Assembly: GCA_903789525.1 (NCBI GenBank)
Contig: CAIFER010000001.1
Coordinates: forward strand, 744,001-808,000
Direction: 5' to 3'
From: an uncultured Aeriscardovia sp.
GTDB lineage: Bacteria > Actinomycetota > Actinomycetes > Actinomycetales > Bifidobacteriaceae
Length of the DNA stretch: 64,000 nucleotides
Under the pieces are notes generated by a model. That model had not been told where the DNA came from and did not search any database. It worked only from the letters and a program-made list of their open reading frames with translations. The stretch's first letter is position 1. The number at the start of each line of letters is the position of its first letter. Positions 44,525 through 53,704 of this stretch are shown in pieces. The position numbers were made by a program, and so were the translations under genes.

Positions 44525-46063
44525 ATGTCCAAACCGAGCAAAATTTACCTCTGCTCCGAATGCGGCTGGAGCGGATCACAATGGTATGGCCGCTGCCCGA
44601 GCTGTGGCCAGTGGGGAACGATCTCCGAGTTCCACGAAGCGAAGCTCCCTACTGCTTCTAGCGCACGCGGCCGAGGGCGTGGGAGCCGAAGTGCGACTGC
44701 CTCCAATGGTCGTCTCGCCGGCTCTACAGTCACAATCCCGAGCGATCCCGGCATTAGCGCTGAACCGATCACATCCGGGAAAATCGAGGACGACGGGAAG
44801 CGGCTGTCCACCGGTTTTTCTGAGTTCGACCGTGTTCTCGGTGGTGGAATTGTAACCGGTTCTGTCACCCTCGTCGCTGGAGAGCCAGGTATCGGCAAAT
44901 CTACGCTCTTGCTCGAAAGCGCCGGGACGATCGCACGCACTGGTCGTACTGTTCTGTATATTTCTGGAGAGGAATCGATGGGGCAGATACGGTTGCGTGC
45001 ACGCCGAATTGGTGCGATGGATCCACATCTCCTTTTGGCAGCAACCACAGATCTTGGCACTGCTCTATCTCTCATCGAGCACAATAAGCCTGCTCTTGCT
45101 GTCGTCGACTCGGTTCAGACCATCACATCGGATGATATTGACGGCATTTCGGGAGGGTCCGCCCAGGTGCGCGAAGTCGCCCGCGGTGTCATTGATGTGG
45201 CAAAAGCTATGAATATCCCGATCATTCTCGTCGGACACGTCACGAAGGATGGAACAATCGCCGGCCCGCGCACACTCGAGCATCTCGTCGATGTCGTCTG
45301 CAATTTTGAAGGCGACAGTAGGACCGCATTGCGCATGCTCCGCACTACGAAGAACCGGTTTGGGCCGACTGATGAAGTCGGCTGTTTTGACATGGTTGAC
45401 GAGGGTATTGAGCAGGTCACCGATCCGAGCGGACTCTTTATTTCCTCCGACGATGCTCCAACCGAGGGCACATGCATCACGTTCACGATGGACGGCCATC
45501 GCTCTATGCCGATCGAGATTCAAGCTCTCGTGACCGCTTCGGCCCTTCCAGCACCGCGCCGCGCAACAAATGGCGTGGATTATAACCGAATTGCCATGCT
45601 CGTTGCTGTCCTCTTCAAACATGCGCACGTTCGCGTGCTCGATAAGGACTTATACATCTCCACCATTGCAGGCGCCCAAGCGCGTGAACCGAGTTGCGAC
45701 TTGGCTGCATGTATTGCAATCGCTTCAGCCACGAATGATGTTCCTGTCCCACGCACGACTGGAGCCCTCGGAGAAGTCAGCTTGATCGGCGAAATCCGAG
45801 CTGTTCCTCGCCTCGAGCAACGTCTTGAGGAAGCAATGCGGATGGGCTTTACCACGATGCTCATTCCACAACACCAGCGCATTCGTAACCCTGATCGCTT
45901 TGCTTCAATGAAACTGATTCGCGTGCCAACGTTGCGAACAGCTCTCGCTCGGCTTCACATTATTTCTGGGAGAATGTCTGAGAGGATGTCCGGAAGGATC
46001 TTGGGAAGATCAGCTCCACGTTTTAGCGCGGAAAACCAATCGTTCCGTCCGCACGCGCAGTGA
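44525..46063 (+). CDS. radA: DNA repair protein RadA (branch migration ATPase)
   Basis: This 512-residue RecA-like protein processes recombination intermediates. The N-terminal zinc finger CSECGWSGSQWYGRCPSCG is at about 9-27. Walker A GEPGIGKST is near residue 119, the RadA-specific KNRFG near 276, and a Lon-like C-terminal domain follows. The last 35 residues carry an imperfect repeat (RMSERMSGRILGR) and lie in the 41-base overlap with the convergent mutY. The start is the ATG at 44525 with no strong ribosome site seen. Confidence 0.96.
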   Translation: MSKPSKIYLCSECGWSGSQWYGRCPSCGQWGTISEFHEAKLPTASSARGRGRGSRSATASNGRLAGSTVTIPSDPGISAEPITSGKIEDDGKRLSTGFSEFDRVLGGGIVTGSVTLVAGEPGIGKSTLLLESAGTIARTGRTVLYISGEESMGQIRLRARRIGAMDPHLLLAATTDLGTALSLIEHNKPALAVVDSVQTITSDDIDGISGGSAQVREVARGVIDVAKAMNIPIILVGHVTKDGTIAGPRTLEHLVDVVCNFEGDSRTALRMLRTTKNRFGPTDEVGCFDMVDEGIEQVTDPSGLFISSDDAPTEGTCITFTMDGHRSMPIEIQALVTASALPAPRRATNGVDYNRIAMLVAVLFKHAHVRVLDKDLYISTIAGAQAREPSCDLAACIAIASATNDVPVPRTTGALGEVSLIGEIRAVPRLEQRLEEAMRMGFTTMLIPQHQRIRNPDRFASMKLIRVPTLRTALARLHIISGRMSERMSGRILGRSAPRFSAENQSFRPHAQ

Positions 46064-46997
46064 TTAACCCGTCGTGGGCGAGACCAGTGATACAGCGCTG
46101 AAGCTGGTCTTCTTTACCGTGGGCGCCGAGTGACTCATACACATCACGGGAAATGAATGGTGTGCCGTGCGCTGTTTCGCGTCGTATGAGCTTCATGATC
46201 TTTCCGCGCATTTGCCGATCAGTGCCCGCCCATTTTTGAACAGGACGTGTGTGCTTTGCACCGGCTCCCGGATATCCTGCGGCCTTCCAACGGCAGATGC
46301 CCACCAATGGGCATGCATCACATCGTGGATTGCGTGGAAGACAGACAAGGGCACCAATCTCCATGAGAGTTTGATTCCACAGACGGTCATCCTTGCCTGT
46401 GATCGCTGGATTTCCTGGATTTTGGACAGTCGGCAGAAGAGAATGCGCACGCTTCCAATCTGAGCGCGTCGTCGCTCCTCCCAGGCTTTCCACTCCATCG
46501 GCTGCGCGCGTGATCACTCGGCGAATATTCGTGTCAGTCACGGCAACTGGCTGACAATCTGCAAACGATGCCACCGCAGATGCAGTGTACTGTCCAATTC
46601 CGGGCAACTTCATGAGCTCGCTAACTGTCACCGGTAGCTGACCGTGATAACGCTGGATGACAACGCGAGCACACTGATGTAATCTCAGCGCCCGGCTCGG
46701 ATAACCGAGACTCCCCCACGCTGTCAAAATATCGGAACGAGATGCAGCGGCAAGCGCTTGAGGAGTCGGCCATCGCTTCATCCACGCACACCAGAGCGGG
46801 GCCACACGCGTCATCGGCGTTTGCTGACTCATGACTTCGCACACGAGCACGCCCCACGGAGTTGTTGTCGAAATGTGAGGTGGCCGGCGTGCGCGGCGAA
46901 AATCATCCCTCTGATCAGGATCGACTCTCCATGGCAAAAGACGCGCGTTCTCATCCCACCATGCTCGCAAAACTGGAAGAAGAGGCTGTGATCGCAT
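46023..46997 (-). CDS. mutY: A/G-specific adenine glycosylase MutY
   Basis: This 324-residue base-excision enzyme removes adenine opposite 8-oxoguanine. EVMSQQTPMTRV holds the catalytic Glu, and LPGIGQYTASAVASF is the HhH motif with the catalytic Asp in VTDTNIRRV. The four-Cys iron-sulphur loop reads C-x6-C-x2-C-x5-C (CLPRNPRCDACPLVGIC). The NUDIX-like C-terminal domain is short or absent. Two ATGs (47000 and 46997) follow GGAGGAGGAG; spacing favours the second. It overlaps radA by 41 bases at its 3' end and trmL lies divergent upstream. Confidence 0.94.
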   Translation of the reverse strand: MRSQPLLPVLRAWWDENARLLPWRVDPDQRDDFRRARRPPHISTTTPWGVLVCEVMSQQTPMTRVAPLWCAWMKRWPTPQALAAASRSDILTAWGSLGYPSRALRLHQCARVVIQRYHGQLPVTVSELMKLPGIGQYTASAVASFADCQPVAVTDTNIRRVITRAADGVESLGGATTRSDWKRAHSLLPTVQNPGNPAITGKDDRLWNQTLMEIGALVCLPRNPRCDACPLVGICRWKAAGYPGAGAKHTRPVQKWAGTDRQMRGKIMKLIRRETAHGTPFISRDVYESLGAHGKEDQLQRCITGLAHDGLITARADGTIGFPR

Positions 46998-47058
46998 CAT
47001 CTCTCCTCCTCCGTTTCTTTTGACAATCTTGTCACTCACAATTCTTACTCTTTCGATT

Positions 47059-47889
47059 ATGACCGCAGAGAGCCGAGCTCATAACAATCAGCACTATCAG
47101 GATGGAAACAATCACCAGCCAACAGATGACGATGCCCGTGCACGGGAACTAGAGCAATCGCGCATCGATCGGGCAATTCGTCGCGCGCGCGAGAAAGCCC
47201 AGTTGCGCGAGCATGTCGCCCGCAAGCACGAGTTGCATGCTGAGCAAGTCGAAAAAGAACAACGTGAACAGGCTACCGAGCAGCAAACGATGTTCGAGTA
47301 CGGCTACCGAAAGAAAAATTATGGTCCAGACGAGCTCATCACCGATGCGCACGGCAACCCGATCTCAGTAGCTCAGGCAATGCTCGACTCGCGCACAGCA
47401 GCAGCGACGCCGACTTCAACCCCGCATTTGGCGTACTACTCCCCTCGCATTCCGGGGAACACTGGATCAGCGATTCGTCTGTGTGCAGTGACCGGCACCA
47501 TTTTGCACCTCATCGAGCCACTCGGCTTTAACCTCAAAGACACGAAGTTGCGGCGCGCGGGACTGGACTACCACGACATGGCACATGTCGTCATCCACCC
47601 GAATTTTCAGGAGATGGCCGATTCGATGCCGCACTCCCGCATCATCGCATTCACTGCGCACGCTACCAAGCTGTACACGGATATTCAGTATCGGCCGACA
47701 GACATCCTTCTGTTTGGGCCAGAACCCGGCGATATCCCCGATCCGCTCGACATCATGTACGGTCCACGCGTAGCTGAGCAAGTTCGCTTGCCAATGCGCC
47801 CGTCATTGCGCTCACTGAACCTGACGAATACAGCCGCCATCGCCATTTACGAAGCATGGAGGCAGCTCGGGTTCAAAGGTGGAAAGTAG
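47059..47889 (+). CDS. trmL: tRNA (cytidine34-2'-O)-methyltransferase TrmL with N-terminal extension
   Basis: This 276-residue SPOUT methyltransferase would 2'-O-methylate the wobble base of tRNA-Leu. The core begins near residue 125 with IPGNTGSAIRLCAVTG, then HLIEPLGFNLKDTKLRRAGLD, and LLFGPEPGDIPDPL and LRSLNLTNTAAIAIYEAWRQLGF form the trefoil-knot AdoMet site. Normal TrmL is about 155 residues; the extra 125 residues are charged, Gln/Glu/Arg-rich and probably coiled coil. The ATG at 47059 is used (TTG at 47020 is possible); no ribosome site is seen, and TTGACA at 47020-47025 could drive a nearly leaderless transcript. Confidence 0.87.
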   Translation: MTAESRAHNNQHYQDGNNHQPTDDDARARELEQSRIDRAIRRAREKAQLREHVARKHELHAEQVEKEQREQATEQQTMFEYGYRKKNYGPDELITDAHGNPISVAQAMLDSRTAAATPTSTPHLAYYSPRIPGNTGSAIRLCAVTGTILHLIEPLGFNLKDTKLRRAGLDYHDMAHVVIHPNFQEMADSMPHSRIIAFTAHATKLYTDIQYRPTDILLFGPEPGDIPDPLDIMYGPRVAEQVRLPMRPSLRSLNLTNTAAIAIYEAWRQLGFKGGK

Positions 47890-47976
47890 AGGAAAGCTGA
47901 AGCCACAAGAACGCGAAAGAAAGCTGTGTCCACCAAGCTAAACAAAAAAGTTACACACACAAAGCTGCACATACAA

Positions 47977-48013
47977 AATGGCCATGGAGCTGATCATCAA
48001 CCCCATGGCCATT
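47977..48013. terminator. Hairpin between convergent trmL and transporter genes
   Basis: AATGGCCATGG (47977-47987) and CCATGGCCATT (48003-48013) form a perfect 11-bp stem. T runs on either side are short, so bidirectional termination is probable but not certain. Confidence 0.6.
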
Positions 48014-48067
48014 ATCATCTTTCGAGTATTTCTACTCTCGCTGATTACTTATTAGCGTTGCCTCGCA

Positions 48068-49419
48068 TTACTTCACGCGCTTGATACGCTTGATCAGGAA
48101 TGCTGCAACCAAAACGAACACGATTGCCACAATGAAGACGACTGGATAAGCGGCCATCGGAGTGTGTACACCCGAGTGCGTCGCAGCCTTGAAGCCACCG
48201 ATGATTGCAGACGTAAACAGTGAGCCAAGAACGGTGGACAGAGTGTTCGCCAAGTTCAGAATGCCCAGATCCTTACCGGCTTGATCTGGATTCGGCAGAA
48301 CATCGACGTTCAGGGCCTGATCAATTGCGTTGTAGACGCCGTATCCGAAGCCAGCGATCAGTGCGAACAGGTACATGCCCAGTGGCTTACGAATGAGGAG
48401 TGGCATCAAAATGCCGATTGCGAACAGGCATGCAGCGAGCGCAACTGGGGTCTTGCGCATGTGGATCTTATCGGTGACAGGGCCAGCGAGCAGTGCTGAG
48501 ATGAGCGTCACAATGAGCTGAATGACAGACATCGAAGCAATCAGGCTCGCACCGCGCTTCTCTGCACCCGGCTGACCAGCGAAGATGTAATCAGTCGTGA
48601 TGTACAGAACGTATGTGTTGACCATCCAGTAGCCAGCCATCATGAGCGTGCGGCCAGACAGTGCATAGTAAAAGTCACCAACGCCCTTGCCGACTGGTGG
48701 AATGAAGGACGCGAGAATGTCATGTGCGGACGTCTTGCGGGAAACGCTGTCCTTCGAAGACTGCTCACGCGGCCAAATGAGAACAGTAACAATACCGATG
48801 AGACCGAAGACGCACAGAGCAATGATCCAGCCAGCTGTCAGACCAGAATTGCCTTGCTTGACCAAATAAGCGCCGACGTAATTGCCGAGCGTCTGACCAA
48901 CTGCAATACCAGCGCCGTAGAAGCCGGAGATTGTGCCTCGATTGGCATCTGGAACACGATCAGACATGCAGGCGACGAACGGTGCGAGCATCATGTTGTA
49001 GCCCAACTGACCGAGGCACCACAGAATCGTGACCATCGGAACGTTGGTCTGGAACAGTGCGATTAAGCCCATGGAAATACCGGCGACCAAGCCACCGGCG
49101 ATGATCCATGGAGTACGACGGCCAAAGCGCGACCGCGTATATCTGACAGAGCACCAAAGATGAAGTTTGCTAGGAGTGCCACGATCGAGCCGATCGCGTT
49201 GATCATGCCAAGGATGGCTTCCTTGGACGACGGATCAATGTTGTTCAGTGTCGCCGGGAGAACAAGAGAGCTCAAGGCAACCCATGGAATTGCGCAAATA
49301 ACCGCGCTAAAGGTAAAGCCTATTCCCAGACGCCAAATTTCGCTTTTTGTTGGGCGATGTCCATCAGCGCTGACGTGCGGATCTTTCTGACCCACGACGG
49401 CTGTTTCTGTCTTACTCAT
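48068..49419 (-). pseudogene. MFS sugar transporter (GPH/SLC45-like) broken by a one-base deletion
   Basis: The N-terminal frame (49419 to about 49140) and the C-terminal frame (about 49138 to 48068) together spell one 12-segment transporter of about 450 residues. The family motif SDRTRSRFGRRTPW is split: SD lies in the first frame and TRSRFGRRTPW in the other, with only the two bases AT (49139-49140) where a full codon is expected. One base is therefore missing, and the first frame runs on into 28 unrelated residues. The C-terminal part alone lacks three or more transmembrane segments. Its closeness to GH32 suggests sucrose or fructooligosaccharide import. Sequencing error is an alternative. 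Confidence 0.85.
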
Positions 49420-49568
49420 TTCACCAGCCCCTTTTTCGTGGAAGACGCGCCGACGCTTCGCCGCTGAAGGCGTGTCCCACTCAGTATTTCTTTCATTTTA
49501 TGCCACAATTAGGGGTAAGAAAAATACACATCTCACACAATTCAAGTAGGAATTCGCCAAAGGAGCAC

Positions 49569-51101
49569 ATGATGGGTGAACACACACAAGAGCTGCACTC
49601 ATTTGCCGATCTCGCGCAGCAATTCGTAACCTCAAAAGCTGAAATCTTTGCACGGACAGCAGGTGCGACGGCACGTGACTTCATTCATACGAACTTTGTG
49701 CATGAAGCACATCGATTCGCCGTACAAGCGCACATTGCGGACATCAAGCCGAATCATCAGCCGTTCGCGCTCACCCACGCCAACCTCGTGGACGTGTCTG
49801 ATCCCGCTCATCCGACAGCACTCCCCGACCGCACCATCGTCATTAGCCCTGAAGGTCGAATCCAATTGCTCGGCCCGTCTGCTGAGATTGATCCAGGTAT
49901 TCCGGACGGGTTCAAGGTGCTGAATGCGCAAGGCCGTTATATCCTTGCCGGTCTCATCAACGCTCACGTCCACACGTTTGCCGATGGCAGGCCCTCCACT
50001 CTTTCGTCGGTTACCAGTTTCGGCTCGCTGACGCATGCACAGATCCGTCAGCTCCTCGATTCGCCTGCAGGGCAAGCGGTTGCTGAACGGATTTCGCGCA
50101 TCAACATCGAAACAATGCTCGCGTCAGGCGTCACGACAGTGAGGACGCTTGGAGATCTCACCTATGACGACGTCAAGCTCGCTCAGCGCGTTCATCGAGG
50201 ACGTGCTGCAGGCCCTCGCATGCTTGTCGCCGGACCAATGATTGCAATACCAGGCGGGCATGGGACACCGTACACATCTGTTGAATGTGCCACACCGGAG
50301 GATGTGAAGGCTGCCGTCACCACTCATCTCGATGCCGGTTGCACAGCTATCAAGCTTGCTGCCACAGGTGGAGTCACCGATGCGAAGAAGATCGGCAACG
50401 CGGGAACACCTCAGCTGACCGTGGAACAGATAGAAGCGGCATGCGAAACTGCTCATGAGCGCGGGGTTCTCGTCGCAGCACATTGCCAGAGCACACAAGG
50501 GATGCTCAATGCTTTGCGTGCCGGAGTCGACACCATCGAGCACGGCGCCACGATGAACGATGAGGCGATCGCACTCTTCCGGCACAATCCGAAGTCACTG
50601 CACGGGTACAGTGCGGTCGACCCGACACTCATGCCGGCGCTCACACTCGACCGACTCCCCCAGTCCGTGACAGGAATCAGCGATATCGTCAAAGCCAATT
50701 CCGAGGCGGTCACACGAGGAATGATCGACGCGATCCATCAGGCGCATGAAAACAACATTCTTCTGGGAGTGGGCACAGACTCAGCGATGCCACTCGTCAC
50801 GCAATACTCGACGTGGCACGAGCTCGACTATCGCGTCCGCTTTGCAGGTGAGACGATTGGCCAGGTCCTGAACGAGGCGACGGCAGGTAATGCGCACATG
50901 CTCGGTCTCGATAAAGAAACAGGAACGCTCGAAGTTGGCAAGTCCGCTGATTTCATCGTGCTTGACTCGAATCCACTCGATCGGCTCTCTGCCCTCGATA
51001 CGCCGGCGATGGTTGTGAGTGCCGGAACGCCGATCTTCCGCCCTGCTGCTCTCGTCCGTCGGTTCGACGACATCGACGCTGATCTCAACTCGATTATCTG
51101 A
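49569..51101 (+). CDS. Metal-dependent amidohydrolase
   Basis: This 510-residue TIM-barrel hydrolase belongs to the imidazolonepropionase/prolidase-like amidohydrolase group. Metal ligands are visible: INAHVHTF (HxH, near residue 130), the Lys of CTAIKLAATGG, the His residues in VAAHCQS and IEHGATM, and the Asp of GTDSAMP. No signal peptide is evident. The ATG at 49569 is used because AAGGAG lies 3 bases ahead; the next ATG at 49572 is equally possible. It sits between the broken transporter and GH32 on the opposite strand. Substrate unknown. Confidence 0.88.
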   Translation: MMGEHTQELHSFADLAQQFVTSKAEIFARTAGATARDFIHTNFVHEAHRFAVQAHIADIKPNHQPFALTHANLVDVSDPAHPTALPDRTIVISPEGRIQLLGPSAEIDPGIPDGFKVLNAQGRYILAGLINAHVHTFADGRPSTLSSVTSFGSLTHAQIRQLLDSPAGQAVAERISRINIETMLASGVTTVRTLGDLTYDDVKLAQRVHRGRAAGPRMLVAGPMIAIPGGHGTPYTSVECATPEDVKAAVTTHLDAGCTAIKLAATGGVTDAKKIGNAGTPQLTVEQIEAACETAHERGVLVAAHCQSTQGMLNALRAGVDTIEHGATMNDEAIALFRHNPKSLHGYSAVDPTLMPALTLDRLPQSVTGISDIVKANSEAVTRGMIDAIHQAHENNILLGVGTDSAMPLVTQYSTWHELDYRVRFAGETIGQVLNEATAGNAHMLGLDKETGTLEVGKSADFIVLDSNPLDRLSALDTPAMVVSAGTPIFRPAALVRRFDDIDADLNSII

Positions 51102-51129
51102 TTAGAACACAACGCAAAGCAGCAAAAAC

Positions 51130-51170
51130 AAAAATGGCAACTACCTCATCACGAAGCAGCTGCCATTTTT
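51130..51170. terminator. Bidirectional terminator between amidohydrolase and GH32
   Basis: AAAAATGGCA (51130-51139) pairs with TGCCATTTTT (51161-51170) and gives U-rich tails on both strands. It ends the amidohydrolase transcript 29 bases after the stop. Confidence 0.8.
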
Positions 51171-51178
51171 ATTGTTGA

Positions 51179-51233
51179 TTGAGCGCTCATTGAGTACTCA
51201 TTGAGTGCTGATTATGTGTTTATTGAGCGCTCA
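51179..51233. repeat. 11-bp phased tandem array of palindromes
   Basis: Five consecutive 11-bp units start at 51179, 51190, 51201, 51212 and 51223. Units 1, 2 and 5 contain perfect 10-bp palindromes (TGAGCGCTCA, TGAGTACTCA, TGAGCGCTCA); unit 3 (TGAGTGCTGA) is imperfect and unit 4 (TTATGTGTTTA) is degenerate. The array lies 41 bases beyond the GH32 stop on the GH32 transcript side. Confidence 0.85.
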
Positions 51234-51273
51234 TTTGCTTTATTTACTATCTGACTGCCGATCACTCTTTCAA

Positions 51274-53490
51274 TTACTCTTTGTTCTCCAGCGACAGCTG
51301 ATAAATATTGCCACGCGTCACGACGTTTGGATACATCACTGACAGTGGTCCGCAAGCACCGTTCAGACGCGGATCATCGATCATGACCGTGATTGCTTCC
51401 TCACCAGAATTGACGAAGCACTCCACCAAGCCGCGATCATAGAAGACCTCGACACGCCGCAGATCCTGCACGTGTGCCACGAAGTGTGACCCGAAGACTG
51501 GAACACCTGCCAGTTGCAGCAGCACCATCTTGCGAGCGCACAGCAGTGTTACCTTCTGGTCGCCGCGCTCACCCAAGAGCAGTTGGAAGTTCTGTGGACG
51601 CTGGAAGTCCTGGTGCGCGGTCTCGTCCTCGTTTGCTTCTGAATCGAAGTGCAGGTCAACGTAGTACGCATTACCTGGCACTGCAACTGGATCAGACACA
51701 CGCAGACCACCACGGCCTGCAAATCCGACCGTCTGGAAGTGCATCAGCTCTTTGCCGACGAGATTGTCATACACTTCGTGAACTGGTTCGCAATACAGTT
51801 TGCCAGCGCGGACGCGCAGCTCACGTGGCAGTGACATATCGCCGTTGGACGCGCCTGCACGTTCACGACGGACACCGAAGTAATCCTGCTCCCAGCCAAA
51901 CGCGATGCGCCGACCCGTATCGTCGGTGAACGACTGCACCGCGTAATAGCACGGTCCATTGTCGCACCAGCCGCCGCGCTGAACCTGCAGACGGCCACCG
52001 ATCGAATCGCCTTCGTACCAGCGAACTGGACGATAGACGCCCTCGTTGTCGCGGTGATTCATCAGTGCGCCGACAGCTACATCGTGGCCATCGAGGCGGA
52101 AGTGGTCAGGGCATTCGAAGCTCGCTGCTGGGTTGCCGACATCGTCCAAGTAAATGCGGGCGAAGTGCCACTTATCGTCATCGAGTGTCGGACTCGTATT
52201 CTCAAAGATTGCCATCGCGCAACTGCGTTCTGGTGCCGGGGACTTCGTGTCATTCGGTGAGCTCGGTGCATCGGCATACCAGCCACCAACATCAGTTGTC
52301 GCCAAGCCTGGAACCGGGAGTGGAGCTGGATTGCTCACCGACTCTGCGTCGCTCTTTGCCTTCGCGATTACTTCACGAGATGGCATCGACGTTGCGATAG
52401 CCATCGTGGCGTACACTTTTCCATCGCTCGGTGCGACACCTGGGCACGCATCGACGTTTTCCTTCGAATCTGCCGTCGAGTTCGCCGACTGGGAAGACTC
52501 ATATGCAGCGGCGTTGACGCGGACATTCGGATCACGGAAGTCGTAGCCAAAGGAATCGTTCGGTCGGCTCACGATCTTCTTCTCAGAACCTTTGTCGACG
52601 TGAATGCCATCGTGAGACGTCACTGTGTACTGGCTCTCGCTGAAGCCCATGTCCTGATTCTTGATACCACGACGACGGGTGAAGTACACCTTGATTTCGC
52701 TCGCCTCATCGCCCTTGCTTGGCTTGCCGTCCTTGCCGATCGTGATCGCAGAACCAGAGAAGGCACCGCCGGTGAGGTTGCGGTTGCACTCGAGCTCGCG
52801 CTGTGGGAAGAGGAAGATAGGCAGCTGCGTCCAATGCACCAAATCTGTGCTGACCGCATGACCCCAGTGCATGTTGTCCCATTCCCAGCCGTATGGGTTG
52901 AACTGGTAGAACATGTGATAGCGGCCCTGGAAGCGGCACAGACCGTTCGGATCGTTCATCCAATGTGCCGGCGGCTGGAAGTGAACAGCACGACGAGGCG
53001 TAATTTCGTTGCCCTCGTTGTCATGGCCCTTCGTGATCGGCTGCGGAATGACAACCTGAATTCCCTCTTTCATCACTGCATCGCCATACACGTACGCATA
53101 CGGAATTGACACGCCATGCGCCACGATAATGCAACGACCAGCGGTCGGGGTTGAGTTCTGCGCCAAATTGATGACGAAATGCTCACGATACCGTTCGGGA
53201 TCCATCTGCTCGCGAATAACCGAGGCATCAGGAGCAATCACCTCAATGCCGACAAACGAATCTGGTGACGGCTTCTTCTGAGCAACGGCGCTCGGATCCG
53301 TCACGGTCGTGCCTGCCGGTTCGATCGGCAAACCATTCTCATCCAAACCGTTCTCGTCAACTTGCCGTGCAGATTCAATGCGCTCAACAAAGACCTCGAG
53401 CATTGTCTGCGATGCGGTTAGCTGGAATTCAGCATTGCCTTTCGTCGACGTCTGCGTGACGACTGCGCTGTCACTGCCTTGATCAACCAT
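51274..53490 (-). CDS. GH32 beta-fructofuranosidase, large form
   Basis: This 738-residue enzyme hydrolyses sucrose or fructooligosaccharides. The nucleophile motif WMNDPNG is near residue 195, DFRDPNV carries the transition-state Asp, and FECPDHF holds the acid-base Glu. About 180 residues precede the five-blade propeller, more than typical GH32 hydrolases, and a Ser/Pro/Asp-rich insertion of about 100 residues separates RDP from the EC motif. There is no signal peptide, so it is likely intracellular. The ATG at 53490 has GAGGAGG 7 bases upstream; the frame is open 18 codons farther. The presumed importer for its substrate is frameshifted nearby. Confidence 0.92.
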   Translation of the reverse strand: MVDQGSDSAVVTQTSTKGNAEFQLTASQTMLEVFVERIESARQVDENGLDENGLPIEPAGTTVTDPSAVAQKKPSPDSFVGIEVIAPDASVIREQMDPERYREHFVINLAQNSTPTAGRCIIVAHGVSIPYAYVYGDAVMKEGIQVVIPQPITKGHDNEGNEITPRRAVHFQPPAHWMNDPNGLCRFQGRYHMFYQFNPYGWEWDNMHWGHAVSTDLVHWTQLPIFLFPQRELECNRNLTGGAFSGSAITIGKDGKPSKGDEASEIKVYFTRRRGIKNQDMGFSESQYTVTSHDGIHVDKGSEKKIVSRPNDSFGYDFRDPNVRVNAAAYESSQSANSTADSKENVDACPGVAPSDGKVYATMAIATSMPSREVIAKAKSDAESVSNPAPLPVPGLATTDVGGWYADAPSSPNDTKSPAPERSCAMAIFENTSPTLDDDKWHFARIYLDDVGNPAASFECPDHFRLDGHDVAVGALMNHRDNEGVYRPVRWYEGDSIGGRLQVQRGGWCDNGPCYYAVQSFTDDTGRRIAFGWEQDYFGVRRERAGASNGDMSLPRELRVRAGKLYCEPVHEVYDNLVGKELMHFQTVGFAGRGGLRVSDPVAVPGNAYYVDLHFDSEANEDETAHQDFQRPQNFQLLLGERGDQKVTLLCARKMVLLQLAGVPVFGSHFVAHVQDLRRVEVFYDRGLVECFVNSGEEAITVMIDDPRLNGACGPLSVMYPNVVTRGNIYQLSLENKE

Positions 53491-53588
53491 GATGACCCTC
53501 CTCAGTGGGGACGCCTTTCCATCGTTCAAGGATCCGATCTTCGCCACTCTCCATTGACGTGGAAATTGATGTGGAACACCAAGATCGA

Positions 53589-53638
53589 GTGAACTTCTTG
53601 ATTCTCATTCTATGAAGAATACAAATCAGGAAGTTCAC
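53589..53638. promoter_or_regulatory. 15-bp inverted repeat upstream of GH32
   Basis: GTGAACTTCTTGATT (53589-53603) and AATCAGGAAGTTCAC (53624-53638) are inverted repeats with one mismatch. A TAGAAT -10-like hexamer on the minus strand lies within the 20-base spacer. The element is about 100 bases upstream of the GH32 start and could be an operator. Confidence 0.55.
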
Positions 53639-53704
53639 CGATGAACTCACTGAGACAATTGGGGTATCACGGGATAAGTTGGACGCCTTCGAACTCTGGG
53701 ACGC

